From positions 1-32,452 of the forward strand of contig WRLB01000015.1 in assembly GCA_009777815.1 (NCBI GenBank): DNA of 32,452 bases, in the 5' to 3' direction. Source of the stretch: Bacteroidota bacterium. Lineage in GTDB: Bacteria > Bacteroidota > Ignavibacteria > Kapaibacteriales > UBA2268. The stretch's first letter is position 1. Each line of letters starts with the position of its first letter. Position numbers and translations under genes: made by a program. The notes under the pieces are model-generated. The model had not been told where the DNA came from and did no database searches. It was given only the letters and a program-made list of their open reading frames with translations. Of this stretch, positions 14,893 through 22,810 are shown piece by piece.

Positions 14893-16185
14893 TTAGAGGT
14901 TACTTAATCTTTTTATTTCTTTTTGGGCGATGTCAGTTCTGTAATAAATATTTTCGAATTGTATTTTGCTGACGTTGTTATATGCTTTTTCGGCTGCAAA
15001 TTTAATATTTTTACTTATACCCGTGACCCCTAAAACTCTACCGCCAGCAGTCAATATATCTACCATATTGTTTTTGGTGCCTGAATGATAAATAATTATA
15101 TCATTAGTGTTAATATCGCATAAGCCATTAATAGTATATCCTGTATCAAACGCTTCAGGATATCCTTTTGATGCAACAATAACACAGCAGGCAGTTTTTT
15201 TCATAGTTGCTTTTTCGTTATATGCACTAAAATTAATCTCGCCAACAGCCGCAGTATGTAATAGTTCAAACAAATCACCTTCAAATATACTTAAAATTGC
15301 TTGTGTTTCAGGATCGCCGAATCTACAATTATACTCTACAACTTTTGGCTCACCATCCTTTATCATTAATCCAACATACAAGCAACCTATATATGGATGC
15401 CCCGAAGCATTCATACCTTCTAATGTTGGAATAATAATTTTATTTTTAATTTTATCTAATACTTCGGAGGTCACAATAGATACGGGACAATACGCTCCCA
15501 TACCGCCTGTATTTGGTCCCGTGTCGTTATCACCGATGCGTTTATAATCTTGTGCGGGAGGCAAACATACAAAGTTTTTGCCATCACAAATTGCCAATAC
15601 TGATGCTTCCTCGCCTTCTAAAAACTCCTCTATAACAACATTATTACCCGCACTACCGAACTTGCCACCAAATATATCTTTCAAAGATTGAACAGCATAA
15701 TCCTTATCATCAGTAACAATAACACCTTTGCCCGCCGCTAAACCATCCACTTTAAGAACAATTTTTCCATTTATGTTATTAATATATTCCACTGCTTTAT
15801 TTAACTCTTTATTCTTAAAATTAATATAATTTGCAGTCGGAATGTTGTTCTCTTTCATAAATTGTTTAGCAAATATTTTAGATGATTCTAATTTGGCAGA
15901 AATTTGTGACGGAGCAAATACTACATAATGCCATAAACGTAGTTCATCGGCTAATCCATTTGCTATATACTGCTCGGGTCCTATTATAACAAAATGTATA
16001 TTATTGATTCTTAAAAACTCCACAACATCATATATTGAATTAAAATCAATATCTACACATTTTGCTACCTGTTCTATTCCAGCATTACCTGGTGAAACAA
16101 AAACTCTTGTAACTTTTTTTGACTTTCTAATTGCTTTAGCAATTGCGTGTTCTCTACCGCCTGACCCAATAATTAATACATTCAT
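14893..16185 (-). CDS. purD: Phosphoribosylamine--glycine ligase (GAR synthetase)
   Basis: A 430-aa protein of normal length. It joins glycine to 5-phosphoribosylamine with ATP, the second step of purine synthesis. The N-terminal GSGGREHAIA is diagnostic. The ATP-grasp region includes IVLKVDGLAAGKGVIV near residues 135-150, EEFLEGEEASVLA, the signature DNDTGPNTGGMGAYCPV near 215, and VEYNCRFGDPETQ near 285, which carries the metal ligands. It is transcribed away from purF, whose product makes its substrate. The two genes share a 107-bp promoter region. A TATTTTTG box ends only 4 nt before the ATG, so the mRNA is probably leaderless. Confidence 0.97.
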   Translation of the reverse strand: MNVLIIGSGGREHAIAKAIRKSKKVTRVFVSPGNAGIEQVAKCVDIDFNSIYDVVEFLRINNIHFVIIGPEQYIANGLADELRLWHYVVFAPSQISAKLESSKIFAKQFMKENNIPTANYINFKNKELNKAVEYINNINGKIVLKVDGLAAGKGVIVTDDKDYAVQSLKDIFGGKFGSAGNNVVIEEFLEGEEASVLAICDGKNFVCLPPAQDYKRIGDNDTGPNTGGMGAYCPVSIVTSEVLDKIKNKIIIPTLEGMNASGHPYIGCLYVGLMIKDGEPKVVEYNCRFGDPETQAILSIFEGDLFELLHTAAVGEINFSAYNEKATMKKTACCVIVASKGYPEAFDTGYTINGLCDINTNDIIIYHSGTKNNMVDILTAGGRVLGVTGISKNIKFAAEKAYNNVSKIQFENIYYRTDIAQKEIKRLSNL

Positions 16186-16189
16186 ATTA

Positions 16190-16197
16190 CAAAAATA
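16190..16197 (-). promoter_or_regulatory. purD promoter, predicted leaderless
   Basis: TATTTTTG on the minus strand with only 4 nt (TAAT) to the ATG. With the usual distance from a TAnnTTTG box to the start site, transcription would begin at or next to the start codon. Confidence 0.55.
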
Positions 16198-16232
16198 CGT
16201 TTTTTTGTAAAAAAGTGTATTTTTATATATTA

Positions 16233-16240
16233 TACTTTTG
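16233..16240 (+). promoter_or_regulatory. purF promoter box
   Basis: TACTTTTG matches TAnnTTTG; TTTG at 16204-16207 is a possible -33 element. It lies 52 nt upstream of the purF ATG in the divergent purD-purF spacer. The spacer also contains GTAAAAAAGTGTATTTTT, the same block that recurs in the hairpin array at 22.9-23.3 kb. Confidence 0.45.
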
Positions 16241-16292
16241 AAACTTTTAACGATGATTTACGTAACATTAATGTATTATAACATAACTATAA

Positions 16293-17774
16293 ATGAATAA
16301 AAGCAAATCTATAACTACTAATCAAATAGATAAACCCCAATCAAATTGCGGTATTGTAGGGATATATGGACATCCGCAGGCATCTGTTATGGCATATTAT
16401 ATGCTACATTCTCTCCAACATAGAGGACAAGAAGCAGCAGGAATAACTACTTTCTTCAAAGATAATAATAAATGGAAATATGCTTCACACAGAAAAGATG
16501 GGCTTGTATTGAATGTCTTCGAAGACCAAAAAATCTTCACAGAAAAGTTAATCGGTAATATGGCTATCGGTCATAATAGATACGCTATTATAGGCAATTC
16601 TACTGATGCAAACATTCAGCCATTTAATATGTGTTATGGCAATGGTAATATTTCTTTGTCGCATAATGGTTGCTTATATAATCCTAAATCATTACAAAAA
16701 GAATTGGAAAGTAAAGGTGCAATTTTTACTTCTACGTCAGATTCAGAACTGTTTTTGCATCTAATTGCACATAGCAAAAAGAAAACGCAAGTAGAACAAA
16801 TATTAGAAGCACTAACTATTGCTAAAGGTGCGTATTCATTAGCAATACTAACCGAAGAAGGATTAGTTGCAGCACGCGACCCCAATGGTATCCGACCACT
16901 TTCTCTCGGCAAATTGGTTTTTAAAGACGAAAATAATAAAGAACAAATTGCTTATGTTGTAGCATCAGAGACCTGTGCTTTTGATATGATTGGTGCAAAA
17001 GAAATTCGTTCAATTAAGCATAATGAACTTATAGTTATTGATGACGAAACGCTTAATACAGGTGAAGTTAAATCTTATAATATTTTGCCAAAAACTCCAA
17101 TAGCACATCATTGCATATTTGAATATATATATTTTGCACGTCCTGATAGTCGTGTATTTGGTCATAATGTAGATAAAGCTCGGAGAAAAATCGGTAAAAA
17201 TCTTGCTGCTGAACATCCTGCACATCCAACTAAAGATGGTAAGAAAGTAACAGTAATTTCTATTCCTGATAGCGGAAATACAAGTGCTATAGGTTATGCT
17301 CGCACTAATCATGAATTAAACGAAATAGATACCGTATTTGAAATTGGTCTAATTCGCAGCCATTATGTAGGACGAACATTTATTCAGCCAGGACAAGATA
17401 ATAGAGAATTTAAAGTTAAAAGTAAATTTAATACCGTAAAAGGTGTTATAGAAGACAGAAATATTGTTATTGTAGATGATTCTATAGTTAGAGGAACTAC
17501 TTCAAAGTCGCTAATTAAACTAATTAGGAATGCTAATCCTGCTAAATTGCAAATGAGAATAGCATCACCACCTGTTGTTTCGCCTTGCTATTATGGGATG
17601 GATTTTCCAACTAAAGAAGAACTTATTGCGAATCATTTTAATACAGAAGAAGAAATTGGCAAAGAATTAGGACTTGATGGATTGCATTATTTATCTCTTA
17701 ACAAACTTTTAGAATCAGTTCCTCGCGATGAAGGAATAGATTATTGCACTGCTTGTTTCACAGATAGTTATTAG
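16293..17774 (+). CDS. purF: Amidophosphoribosyltransferase
   Basis: A 493-aa protein catalysing the first step of purine synthesis (PRPP plus glutamine to phosphoribosylamine). The glutaminase nucleophile is Cys19 in CGIVGIYGH. The 18 preceding residues would be a propeptide that must be removed, as in the Bacillus-type enzyme. SLQHRGQEAAGI follows. The PRPP-binding loop is IVIVDDSIVRGTTSK near residue 390. Cys residues in HHCIFEYIYFARPDS, SPCYYGMD and DYCTACF correspond to the four ligands of the [4Fe-4S] cluster of the Bacillus-type enzyme. The enzyme is therefore predicted to be oxygen-sensitive. Divergent from purD; followed by a bidirectional terminator. Confidence 0.97.
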   Translation: MNKSKSITTNQIDKPQSNCGIVGIYGHPQASVMAYYMLHSLQHRGQEAAGITTFFKDNNKWKYASHRKDGLVLNVFEDQKIFTEKLIGNMAIGHNRYAIIGNSTDANIQPFNMCYGNGNISLSHNGCLYNPKSLQKELESKGAIFTSTSDSELFLHLIAHSKKKTQVEQILEALTIAKGAYSLAILTEEGLVAARDPNGIRPLSLGKLVFKDENNKEQIAYVVASETCAFDMIGAKEIRSIKHNELIVIDDETLNTGEVKSYNILPKTPIAHHCIFEYIYFARPDSRVFGHNVDKARRKIGKNLAAEHPAHPTKDGKKVTVISIPDSGNTSAIGYARTNHELNEIDTVFEIGLIRSHYVGRTFIQPGQDNREFKVKSKFNTVKGVIEDRNIVIVDDSIVRGTTSKSLIKLIRNANPAKLQMRIASPPVVSPCYYGMDFPTKEELIANHFNTEEEIGKELGLDGLHYLSLNKLLESVPRDEGIDYCTACFTDSY

Positions 17775-17821
17775 ATGCAAATAGAAGATAAAGTATAGAT
17801 TTTATATGTAATATAAAAAGA

Positions 17822-17847
17822 AAAAAGGAGCATTACTGCTCCTTTTT
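17822..17847. terminator. Bidirectional intrinsic terminator
   Basis: Perfect 11-bp stem AAAAAGGAGCA / TGCTCCTTTTT with loop TTAC. Flanking A and T runs let it serve purF on the plus strand and the convergent barrel gene on the minus strand. Confidence 0.85.
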
Positions 17848-17877
17848 GATATTGTGGGGTATTGATTATTGTATGGG

Positions 17878-18408
17878 TTAAAAAGCATACCCAAGATTTA
17901 CACCAAAGCCATAATTGGTGTAATAAGTGTATTTCTTGCCTTTTACAACAGGAAACATAAACTTGATAGTTGGTTCTACTGACCATTTGCCTCCATCACC
18001 AAAAGCCCATTTGTAATTTACTTCAGCACCGATAGCTAAAGTAACCCAAGGGTCATCATATTCAAAGTTTGATGACCAATAAAACATATCTACTCTAGGA
18101 CCTAATGATAAGCCGTTTAGAGCACTCTTTCCTTCTTCAAAAGGATCAATATACCACCTGTAGGATCCACCAATACCCATAGCAGATAGCCAATCCCAAT
18201 AACTCCAATAAGATGCATTGACAGTGAAAGAGTTTTTCGCACTCATTTTGTTTTCAAATGTTGCGTTAATACGACCGTTGATTAAATCAAGTGGGTCAAC
18301 GGATACAACTTTGCTTTTAGAAGTTGTATATTCAGCAGCGTTTGTAGTTGTTGTTAATGTTGCTGCTGCAAAAGTAAACACTATTAATAGTGTGATAAAT
18401 CTGTTCAT
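17878..18408 (-). CDS. Small outer-membrane beta-barrel-like protein
   Basis: A 176-aa protein with signal peptide MNRFITLLIVFTFAAATLTTTTNA. The mature chain alternates hydrophobic and polar residues, is rich in Trp, Tyr and Gly, and ends GFGVNLGYAF. A C-terminal aromatic residue of this kind fits a barrel inserted by the Bam machinery. An early VDPLDLINGRINATFE segment is typical of Bacteroidota proteins of unknown function in this class. A TATTTTTG box at 18447-18454 lies about 38 nt upstream. Convergent with purF. Confidence 0.75.
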   Translation of the reverse strand: MNRFITLLIVFTFAAATLTTTTNAAEYTTSKSKVVSVDPLDLINGRINATFENKMSAKNSFTVNASYWSYWDWLSAMGIGGSYRWYIDPFEEGKSALNGLSLGPRVDMFYWSSNFEYDDPWVTLAIGAEVNYKWAFGDGGKWSVEPTIKFMFPVVKGKKYTYYTNYGFGVNLGYAF

Positions 18409-18446
18409 ATAATATGACCTTATATAAAATGTAAAAAATTAGATTA

Positions 18447-18454
18447 CAAAAATA
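18447..18454 (-). promoter_or_regulatory. Promoter -7 box of the small barrel gene
   Basis: CAAAAATA on the plus strand, TATTTTTG on the minus strand. Confidence 0.45.
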
Positions 18455-18502
18455 ATAAAAATATTTTAAAAAAACATTTTTTTTATATCAACTTATTTTT
18501 TC

Positions 18503-18531
18503 TGTCATGCTGAAACAAATTCAGCATAACA
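18503..18531. repeat. Short form of dispersed hairpin repeat
   Basis: TGTCATGCTGAA and TTCAGCATAACA pair over 12 bp with one mismatch around a 5-nt loop. It is the outer part of the repeat family with the centre deleted. Confidence 0.55.
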
Positions 18532-18552
18532 TTTTTATGAGGTTACATCACC

Positions 18553-19158
18553 TTATTTTTTATCAAAATGTTGCCAATCTTTTATTTTTTTATAATTTCC
18601 GCCCCATTTCCATCCTAATTCTATAAATTTTTGTGTTATAGGAGAATCAATAGTTAATGTTCCAATAATTTTAGGATTATATTTATTCCCTCTTTTAGTA
18701 GTTCCTTTGGAGGTAATATATGGATTTTGCATAGGATTTATATCTATTGCTACGCCAAATGAATGATTAGATATTTTATTCGTTCCGCCTATTTTTCTAT
18801 AACAAAAAGCAGAAGTATTGTTATCGTCAATAGATAAATCATCATTCCAATCATATTTAACTATAGGAATACATTTTTCAACAGGAAATTTTTCTTTTTT
18901 TATTAGTTCAAAAATCTCTATAATATCATCTTTTACAGCAATATTTACGACTAATTGCCCTCTATGTAATTTATTATCAAACGAATAATATTCTACATCA
19001 ACAATTACCAATTGGTCTATGATATTTTTTGGAGCAGGAGTATTTTTTATTGCTTCTTCTAAAGTCATTTTAGAATCTATAATTATTCCAATATCATTTG
19101 AAACAGCAATTAAATTGCTTATGCAATGTATTATAAACACAAAAAAAAATACTTTCAT
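18553..19158 (-). CDS. M15-family D-Ala-D-Ala carboxypeptidase-like protein
   Basis: A 201-aa protein with N-terminal signal sequence MKVFFFVFIIHCISNLIA. The C-terminal half carries the zinc-peptidase motifs of family M15 (VanY/M15_4-like). SNHSFGVAIDINPMQNPY holds the SxHxxGxAxD zinc ligands, and DWQHFDKK holds the WxH. NTSAFCYRKIGG is the typical segment before the motif. A periplasmic role in trimming peptidoglycan peptides is inferred. It is convergent to nothing nearby and is bracketed by dispersed repeats. Confidence 0.85.
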   Translation of the reverse strand: MKVFFFVFIIHCISNLIAVSNDIGIIIDSKMTLEEAIKNTPAPKNIIDQLVIVDVEYYSFDNKLHRGQLVVNIAVKDDIIEIFELIKKEKFPVEKCIPIVKYDWNDDLSIDDNNTSAFCYRKIGGTNKISNHSFGVAIDINPMQNPYITSKGTTKRGNKYNPKIIGTLTIDSPITQKFIELGWKWGGNYKKIKDWQHFDKK

Positions 19159-19263
19159 AGTTTAGTTTTATATTTTAAAATATATGTCGAATTTATTTAG
19201 GCATCACGCAATTTTCTATATTTTAACACAGGAAACAAGCACCCCTATTGATATTTAATCTTA

Positions 19264-19417
19264 AATTATGTAAAAATTACATAAATCGGATGCGGAATAA
19301 TTAGTAACTTTTACTGCTTAAGCAGTAACTTTTACTGCTTAAGCAGTAACTTTTACTGCTTAAGCAGTAACTTTTACTGCTTTTTCAACATCCGTTTTAA
19401 GTAATTTTTACATAATT
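19264..19417. mobile_element. Small element with terminal inverted repeats around 21-bp tandem repeats
   Basis: AATTATGTAAAAATTACATA... (19264-19292) and its near-complement (19389-19417) form 29-bp inverted ends with about three mismatches, both with CGGATG/CATCCG at the inner edge. Between them lie nearly four copies of a 21-bp unit (19303-19383). No ORF is present. The layout is that of a MITE-like non-autonomous element or a regulatory/structural DNA site. It lies in the 396-bp gene-free gap 19159-19554, between degenerate copies of the dispersed hairpin repeat. Confidence 0.55.
19303..19383. repeat. 21-bp tandem repeat with palindromic core, about 3.9 copies
   Basis: The unit AGTAACTTTTACTGCTTAAGC repeats exactly three times, plus a partial fourth. 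Each junction contains the perfect 14-bp palindrome ACTGCTTAAGCAGT, so three palindromes lie exactly two helical turns apart (21 bp). Confidence 0.85.
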
Positions 19418-19450
19418 ACACATTTTTTAATACAAATAACACATTTATTT

Positions 19451-19523
19451 TATCGGGCTAAACTTATTTTGGCATCCTCTTTATTTTAATTATGAGATGC
19501 TGAAATAAGTTCAGCAGGACATA
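19451..19523. repeat. Dispersed hairpin repeat, complete copy
   Basis: GGCTAAACTTATTTTGGCATC and GATGCTGAAATAAGTTCAGC are inverted arms around an AT spacer. Same family as 4663-4733; 32 bp from the moxR stop codon. Confidence 0.65.
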
Positions 19524-19554
19524 TATTTATATCATATTTTTTTAATACTGGTGT

Positions 19555-20532
19555 TTATTTAATATCGTTCATAATAGTCGTAATTATTTCAGATGTAGAA
19601 ATATTTTCTGCTTCTGCATTAAAATTAGCAACTATTCTATGACGCATAACAGGGATAGCAACTGCTTTAATATCTTCAATTTCAGGCGTAAAACGTCCCT
19701 GTATAGCAGCAAGCGATTTAGCACCACGTATTAGATATTGCGATGCCCGAGGTCCTGCACCATACGATATGTATTTATTTACATAGCCAGAATTATTATT
19801 TGGACGCGTAGCACGGACTAAATTAACAGCATACTCCAATACATTATCAGCCACAGGAACTCGCTTAATTAAGGATTGGAAATCTAAAATTTCTTTCGCC
19901 GATATAATACTATTAACATTCGGATTATACTCTGTTGTAGTCATTCTAACAATATCAATTTCTTCGTTTTTTGACGGATAATCAAGCCAGATATTAAACA
20001 TAAATCTATCTAATTGTGCTTCAGGCAAGGGATACGTTCCTTCTTGCTCTATTGGATTTTGCGTAGCGAGGACAAAGAAAGGTTCTTCTAAAGTATATGT
20101 TTTTCCTGCAGCCGTTACTTCGTGTTCTTCCATTGCTTGCAATAGAGCGGATTGAGTTTTAGGTGGCGTTCTATTTATTTCATCGGCTAAAACAACATTA
20201 GCAAACACAGGTCCGGCAATAAATCTAAATGTTTTTTGTCCTGTAGAAATATTTTCTTCTATTACTTCTGTTCCACTAATATCACCTGGCATTAGGTCGG
20301 GTGTGAATTGGATTCTATTAAATTTTAGTTCCATTGTTTGTGAAAGTGTTCTAATTAGCAATGTTTTTGCTAATCCGGGAACACCAATTAAAAGGCAATG
20401 TCCTTTTGCAAAAAGCGAAACAAGAAGTTGTTCTATAATATCATCTTGTCCTATAATTACTTTTTTTAGTTCTGTTCTAATACTTTTTATTGCTTGCTGT
20501 AGTTCGGCAATTTTTTCTTTATCGTTTAGCAT
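19555..20532 (-). CDS. moxR: MoxR-family AAA+ ATPase
   Basis: A 325-aa protein. Walker A is GVPGLAKT near residue 42, Walker B is VVLADEINRTPPKTQSALLQAMEE near 110, and sensor 1 is VLATQNPIEQEGTYPLPEAQLDRF near 150. The length and the C-terminal lid region fit MoxR ATPases, which are thought to act as chaperones for assembly of protein complexes, often with VWA and DUF58 proteins. No such partners lie in the next 1 kb downstream, where the gap holds repeats. It therefore appears separated from the usual operon. Promoter box at 20574-20581. Confidence 0.93.
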   Translation of the reverse strand: MLNDKEKIAELQQAIKSIRTELKKVIIGQDDIIEQLLVSLFAKGHCLLIGVPGLAKTLLIRTLSQTMELKFNRIQFTPDLMPGDISGTEVIEENISTGQKTFRFIAGPVFANVVLADEINRTPPKTQSALLQAMEEHEVTAAGKTYTLEEPFFVLATQNPIEQEGTYPLPEAQLDRFMFNIWLDYPSKNEEIDIVRMTTTEYNPNVNSIISAKEILDFQSLIKRVPVADNVLEYAVNLVRATRPNNNSGYVNKYISYGAGPRASQYLIRGAKSLAAIQGRFTPEIEDIKAVAIPVMRHRIVANFNAEAENISTSEIITTIMNDIK

Positions 20533-20573
20533 ATTTTATATATATTTCTTTTATCAATACAAAAAATAATTTA

Positions 20574-20581
20574 CAAAAATA
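20574..20581 (-). promoter_or_regulatory. moxR promoter -7 box
   Basis: CAAAAATA on the plus strand, TATTTTTG on the minus strand, about 42 nt upstream of the ATG. Confidence 0.45.
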
Positions 20582-20605
20582 ATGTTTTTTTATCAAAAAA
20601 AACCT

Positions 20606-20613
20606 TATTTTTG
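20606..20613 (+). promoter_or_regulatory. Promoter -7 box upstream of the 66-aa gene
   Basis: TATTTTTG inside AAACCTTATTTTTGTATT, a context nearly the same as the promoter at 4791-4809. It lies about 90 nt upstream of the ATG at 20703. Confidence 0.4.
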
Positions 20614-20702
20614 TATTTTATAAAAACAAAAAATAACTAACTTTAAAAGATTATTGTAAATTAAATCATTATTTTTTATACAAATAAACATATTTTAATA
20701 TT

Positions 20703-20903
20703 ATGTCACAAGGCGAAACGCATAAGAAAATACAAAGATTGTTAAATGAAGGTGGAAAAGGCGACCAAACAGCAGTTTCGTACATACGAACTAAATTGAT
20801 GCTGAAAGGAATATATCCTGAAAGGTTCGGACCCGATACTGAGGATTTACCTCAAATTTTAAGCATTTTAGACAAATTTATTAATAACCTATTAGGAAGA
20901 TAA
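20703..20903 (+). CDS. Small hypothetical protein
   Basis: 66 aa, no signal peptide or membrane segment, mixed charge. It starts MSQGETHKKIQRLLNEGGKG and ends LDKFINNLLGR, probably helical. No family is recognised. It lies 21 bp upstream of the zinc-ribbon gene and probably shares its transcript. The AATATT-ATG start context matches that of several other genes in the window (fliN, GlcNAc-kinase-like). Confidence 0.6.
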   Translation: MSQGETHKKIQRLLNEGGKGDQTAVSYIRTKLMLKGIYPERFGPDTEDLPQILSILDKFINNLLGR

Positions 20904-20924
20904 ATAGGTGTAGGTAATTTTATT

Positions 20925-21756
20925 ATGAAAAAAAATATAGCAAAATATTTAAAAACAAGTTTGAAAACTTTAAAATCTGGTTGCGGAATTGTGGTAGCCA
21001 CTTTAATCGTTGCTATGGGTTTAGTTGCAACAGTTGATATTTATGCAACTACTGAAGGACCTTATTATATTTATAAATGCCCGAAATGTTCAAATCTTTT
21101 GCAAAAAGGCAGTATTTCAAGTGGAAATAATTTGGGTGCCACACATTATTCTGATGGGAAAACTATACTACCAATGCTTCCCCAATTTCCAAATCTCACA
21201 AAATGTAAAAAATGTAATACAATTTTGTGGTTGAATTTTATGGAAGAAATAGGAACTTGTGAATGGCCTCCTTGGTCGGATAAAAAATGTAAATCAAAAT
21301 GGAAAAAGGCTGATGAAGTAAAATTTTTAGATGTTAATGATTTGTTCCGTTTTTTGGAATTAGACACAGTAAAAAATGACAAAAAAAATGGAAATCTACG
21401 TGCGAAAACAAATTTTGTGGACTTTTAATGACCGAGTAAGGAATAGGAAAGATATCCTTGTTTATGGATTAGATGCAGTTTCATTTGACCAAGCAAGAGA
21501 TGATAAAGGAATTTTTGTTCAAGAAACAGATGAAGTTTTATGGAAACAAAATTGCCAACGATTAATAGAGTTGTTTGACACAATAGATGTTAATGAAAAA
21601 ATTATGATAGCAGAATTGCACAGAAATTTAGGAGAGTTTGATGTTTGTATGGAACTTATTAATTCACTTGACAAAGATATCCATTGGATAGGTAGTATAG
21701 TTGAGAGGTTTAAAATTGAATGTGAAAATAGAAACAAATCAGTAATTAAATTTTAA
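20925..21756 (+). pseudogene. Membrane-anchored zinc-ribbon protein, split by a frameshift
   Basis: Two overlapping ORFs (20925-21428, 167 aa; 21376-21756, 126 aa) look like one protein. ORF1 has a hydrophobic segment at about residues 20-43 (CGIVVATLIVAMGLVATV), then CPKC and CKKC pairs about 40 residues apart, typical of a zinc ribbon. It also has CEWPPWSDKKC. ORF2 starts inside ORF1 and continues with KMEIYVRKQILWTFNDR and KIMIAELHRNLGEFDVC, a natural continuation. The switch point is an A8 run at 21381-21388; loss of one A would fuse the frames. It could be a pseudogene, slippage-dependent expression, coupled genes or an assembly error. Further degraded coding sequence continues to 21851. 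Function unknown. Confidence 0.55.
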
Positions 21757-21851
21757 CTGCACGTAAATGTAAAAGTAGAGAAAGATGACAAAACATTTTA
21801 CATAAACAAGGCGAAATAGTAAAAGAAGAAAATTTTATTAAAGTTTCTTAA
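21757..21851 (+). pseudogene. Degraded coding tail after the split zinc-ribbon gene
   Basis: Just after the ORF2 stop the frame reads VEKDDKTFYINK and then, after a one-base shift, QGEIVKEENFIKVS followed by TAA. The sense-like composition suggests a decayed 3' extension or a small broken gene. No homology is recognised. Confidence 0.3.
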
Positions 21852-21934
21852 AAATGTTATTTTGCAATAGTTATTGGCATAAAAAATCATATAACCACCT
21901 TAAAATTCCATATAATTTATCTTAAAGAAATGAT

Positions 21935-22810
21935 ATGAAACAATTAAATAAAAATAATTTTGCAATGTTATTAGTTTGGATATTAGTATTTATGATATTT
22001 TGGCTATATCCATTAATTTATTCAGCAATTTTAAGTTTTTATGATTATCATACATTAACTAAAGAAAGCAATTTTGTGGGTTTTGATAATTATTTGAAAA
22101 TGTTTTCAGATAAATTATTTTGGAAAGCATTGTTAAATACTTGCATCTTTACATTAGGCACCGTGCCATTTACAACAACTATCGCATTAGTATTAGCAGT
22201 TTTATTAAACAACAATAAAATAAAATTCAAAAACTTCTTTAAAGCAGCATTTTTTATTCCATCAATAACTTCATTAGTTGTATTATCATTAATATTCACA
22301 AACTTATACGCAAAACATGGATATATAAATATAATTTTATCATCATTATCGTTGCCTTATCCTTCTATGGGCTGGCTTTTAGACACTAAAACATCGCTAT
22401 TATCAATAATGTTAATGGATATATGGTCTTCTTGCGGTTACTATATGATAATTATACTTGCAGCATTACAAACAATAAGTTCATCAATATATGATTCAGT
22501 TAGATTAACGGGTGCGAGTTCGTTTTATACATTAATACGAATAACTATACCTTTATTAAAACCCACACTCGTATTTGTTTTAATCATTAATTTAATAAAA
22601 TCGTTCCAAATATTTATAGAGATATTTATAATGACTAAAGGCGGTCCTTTACATTCTTCAACAACGTTAGTATATATGATATTTGTAAATGGCTTTGATA
22701 AAACAAATATGATGGGCTATGCTTCAGCAATTTCATATTTCTTATTTTTATTTCTATTAGTATTCTCTTTCTTCCAATTATCTTTGATTAAAGAGAAAAA
22801 GTATAGATAA
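21935..22810 (+). CDS. Sugar ABC transporter permease (MalF/UgpA type)
   Basis: A 291-aa integral inner-membrane protein with six predicted segments: residues about 12-34, 75-97, 110-130, 155-180, 208-230 and 262-285. The EAA-like loop, YDSVRLTGASSFYTLIRITIPLLKPTLVF near residues 188-215, is where the permease meets the ATPase. Family: binding-protein-dependent transport inner-membrane component. No second permease, binding protein or ATPase lies nearby, so its partners must be elsewhere or the locus is reduced. The downstream GlcNAc-kinase-like gene on the opposite strand hints at amino-sugar use, but that is only an inference. Confidence 0.88.
   Translation: MKQLNKNNFAMLLVWILVFMIFWLYPLIYSAILSFYDYHTLTKESNFVGFDNYLKMFSDKLFWKALLNTCIFTLGTVPFTTTIALVLAVLLNNNKIKFKNFFKAAFFIPSITSLVVLSLIFTNLYAKHGYINIILSSLSLPYPSMGWLLDTKTSLLSIMLMDIWSSCGYYMIIILAALQTISSSIYDSVRLTGASSFYTLIRITIPLLKPTLVFVLIINLIKSFQIFIEIFIMTKGGPLHSSTTLVYMIFVNGFDKTNMMGYASAISYFLFLFLLVFSFFQLSLIKEKKYR

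Noticed and set aside
15107-15547. 146-aa plus-strand ORF opposite purD
   Set aside because: Shadow of purD with no promoter, ribosome binding site or recognisable domain.
19303-19383. The 21-bp repeats read as a CRISPR or coding repeat
   Set aside because: The units are head to tail with no spacers, lie in a gene-free gap and are enclosed by terminal inverted repeats.
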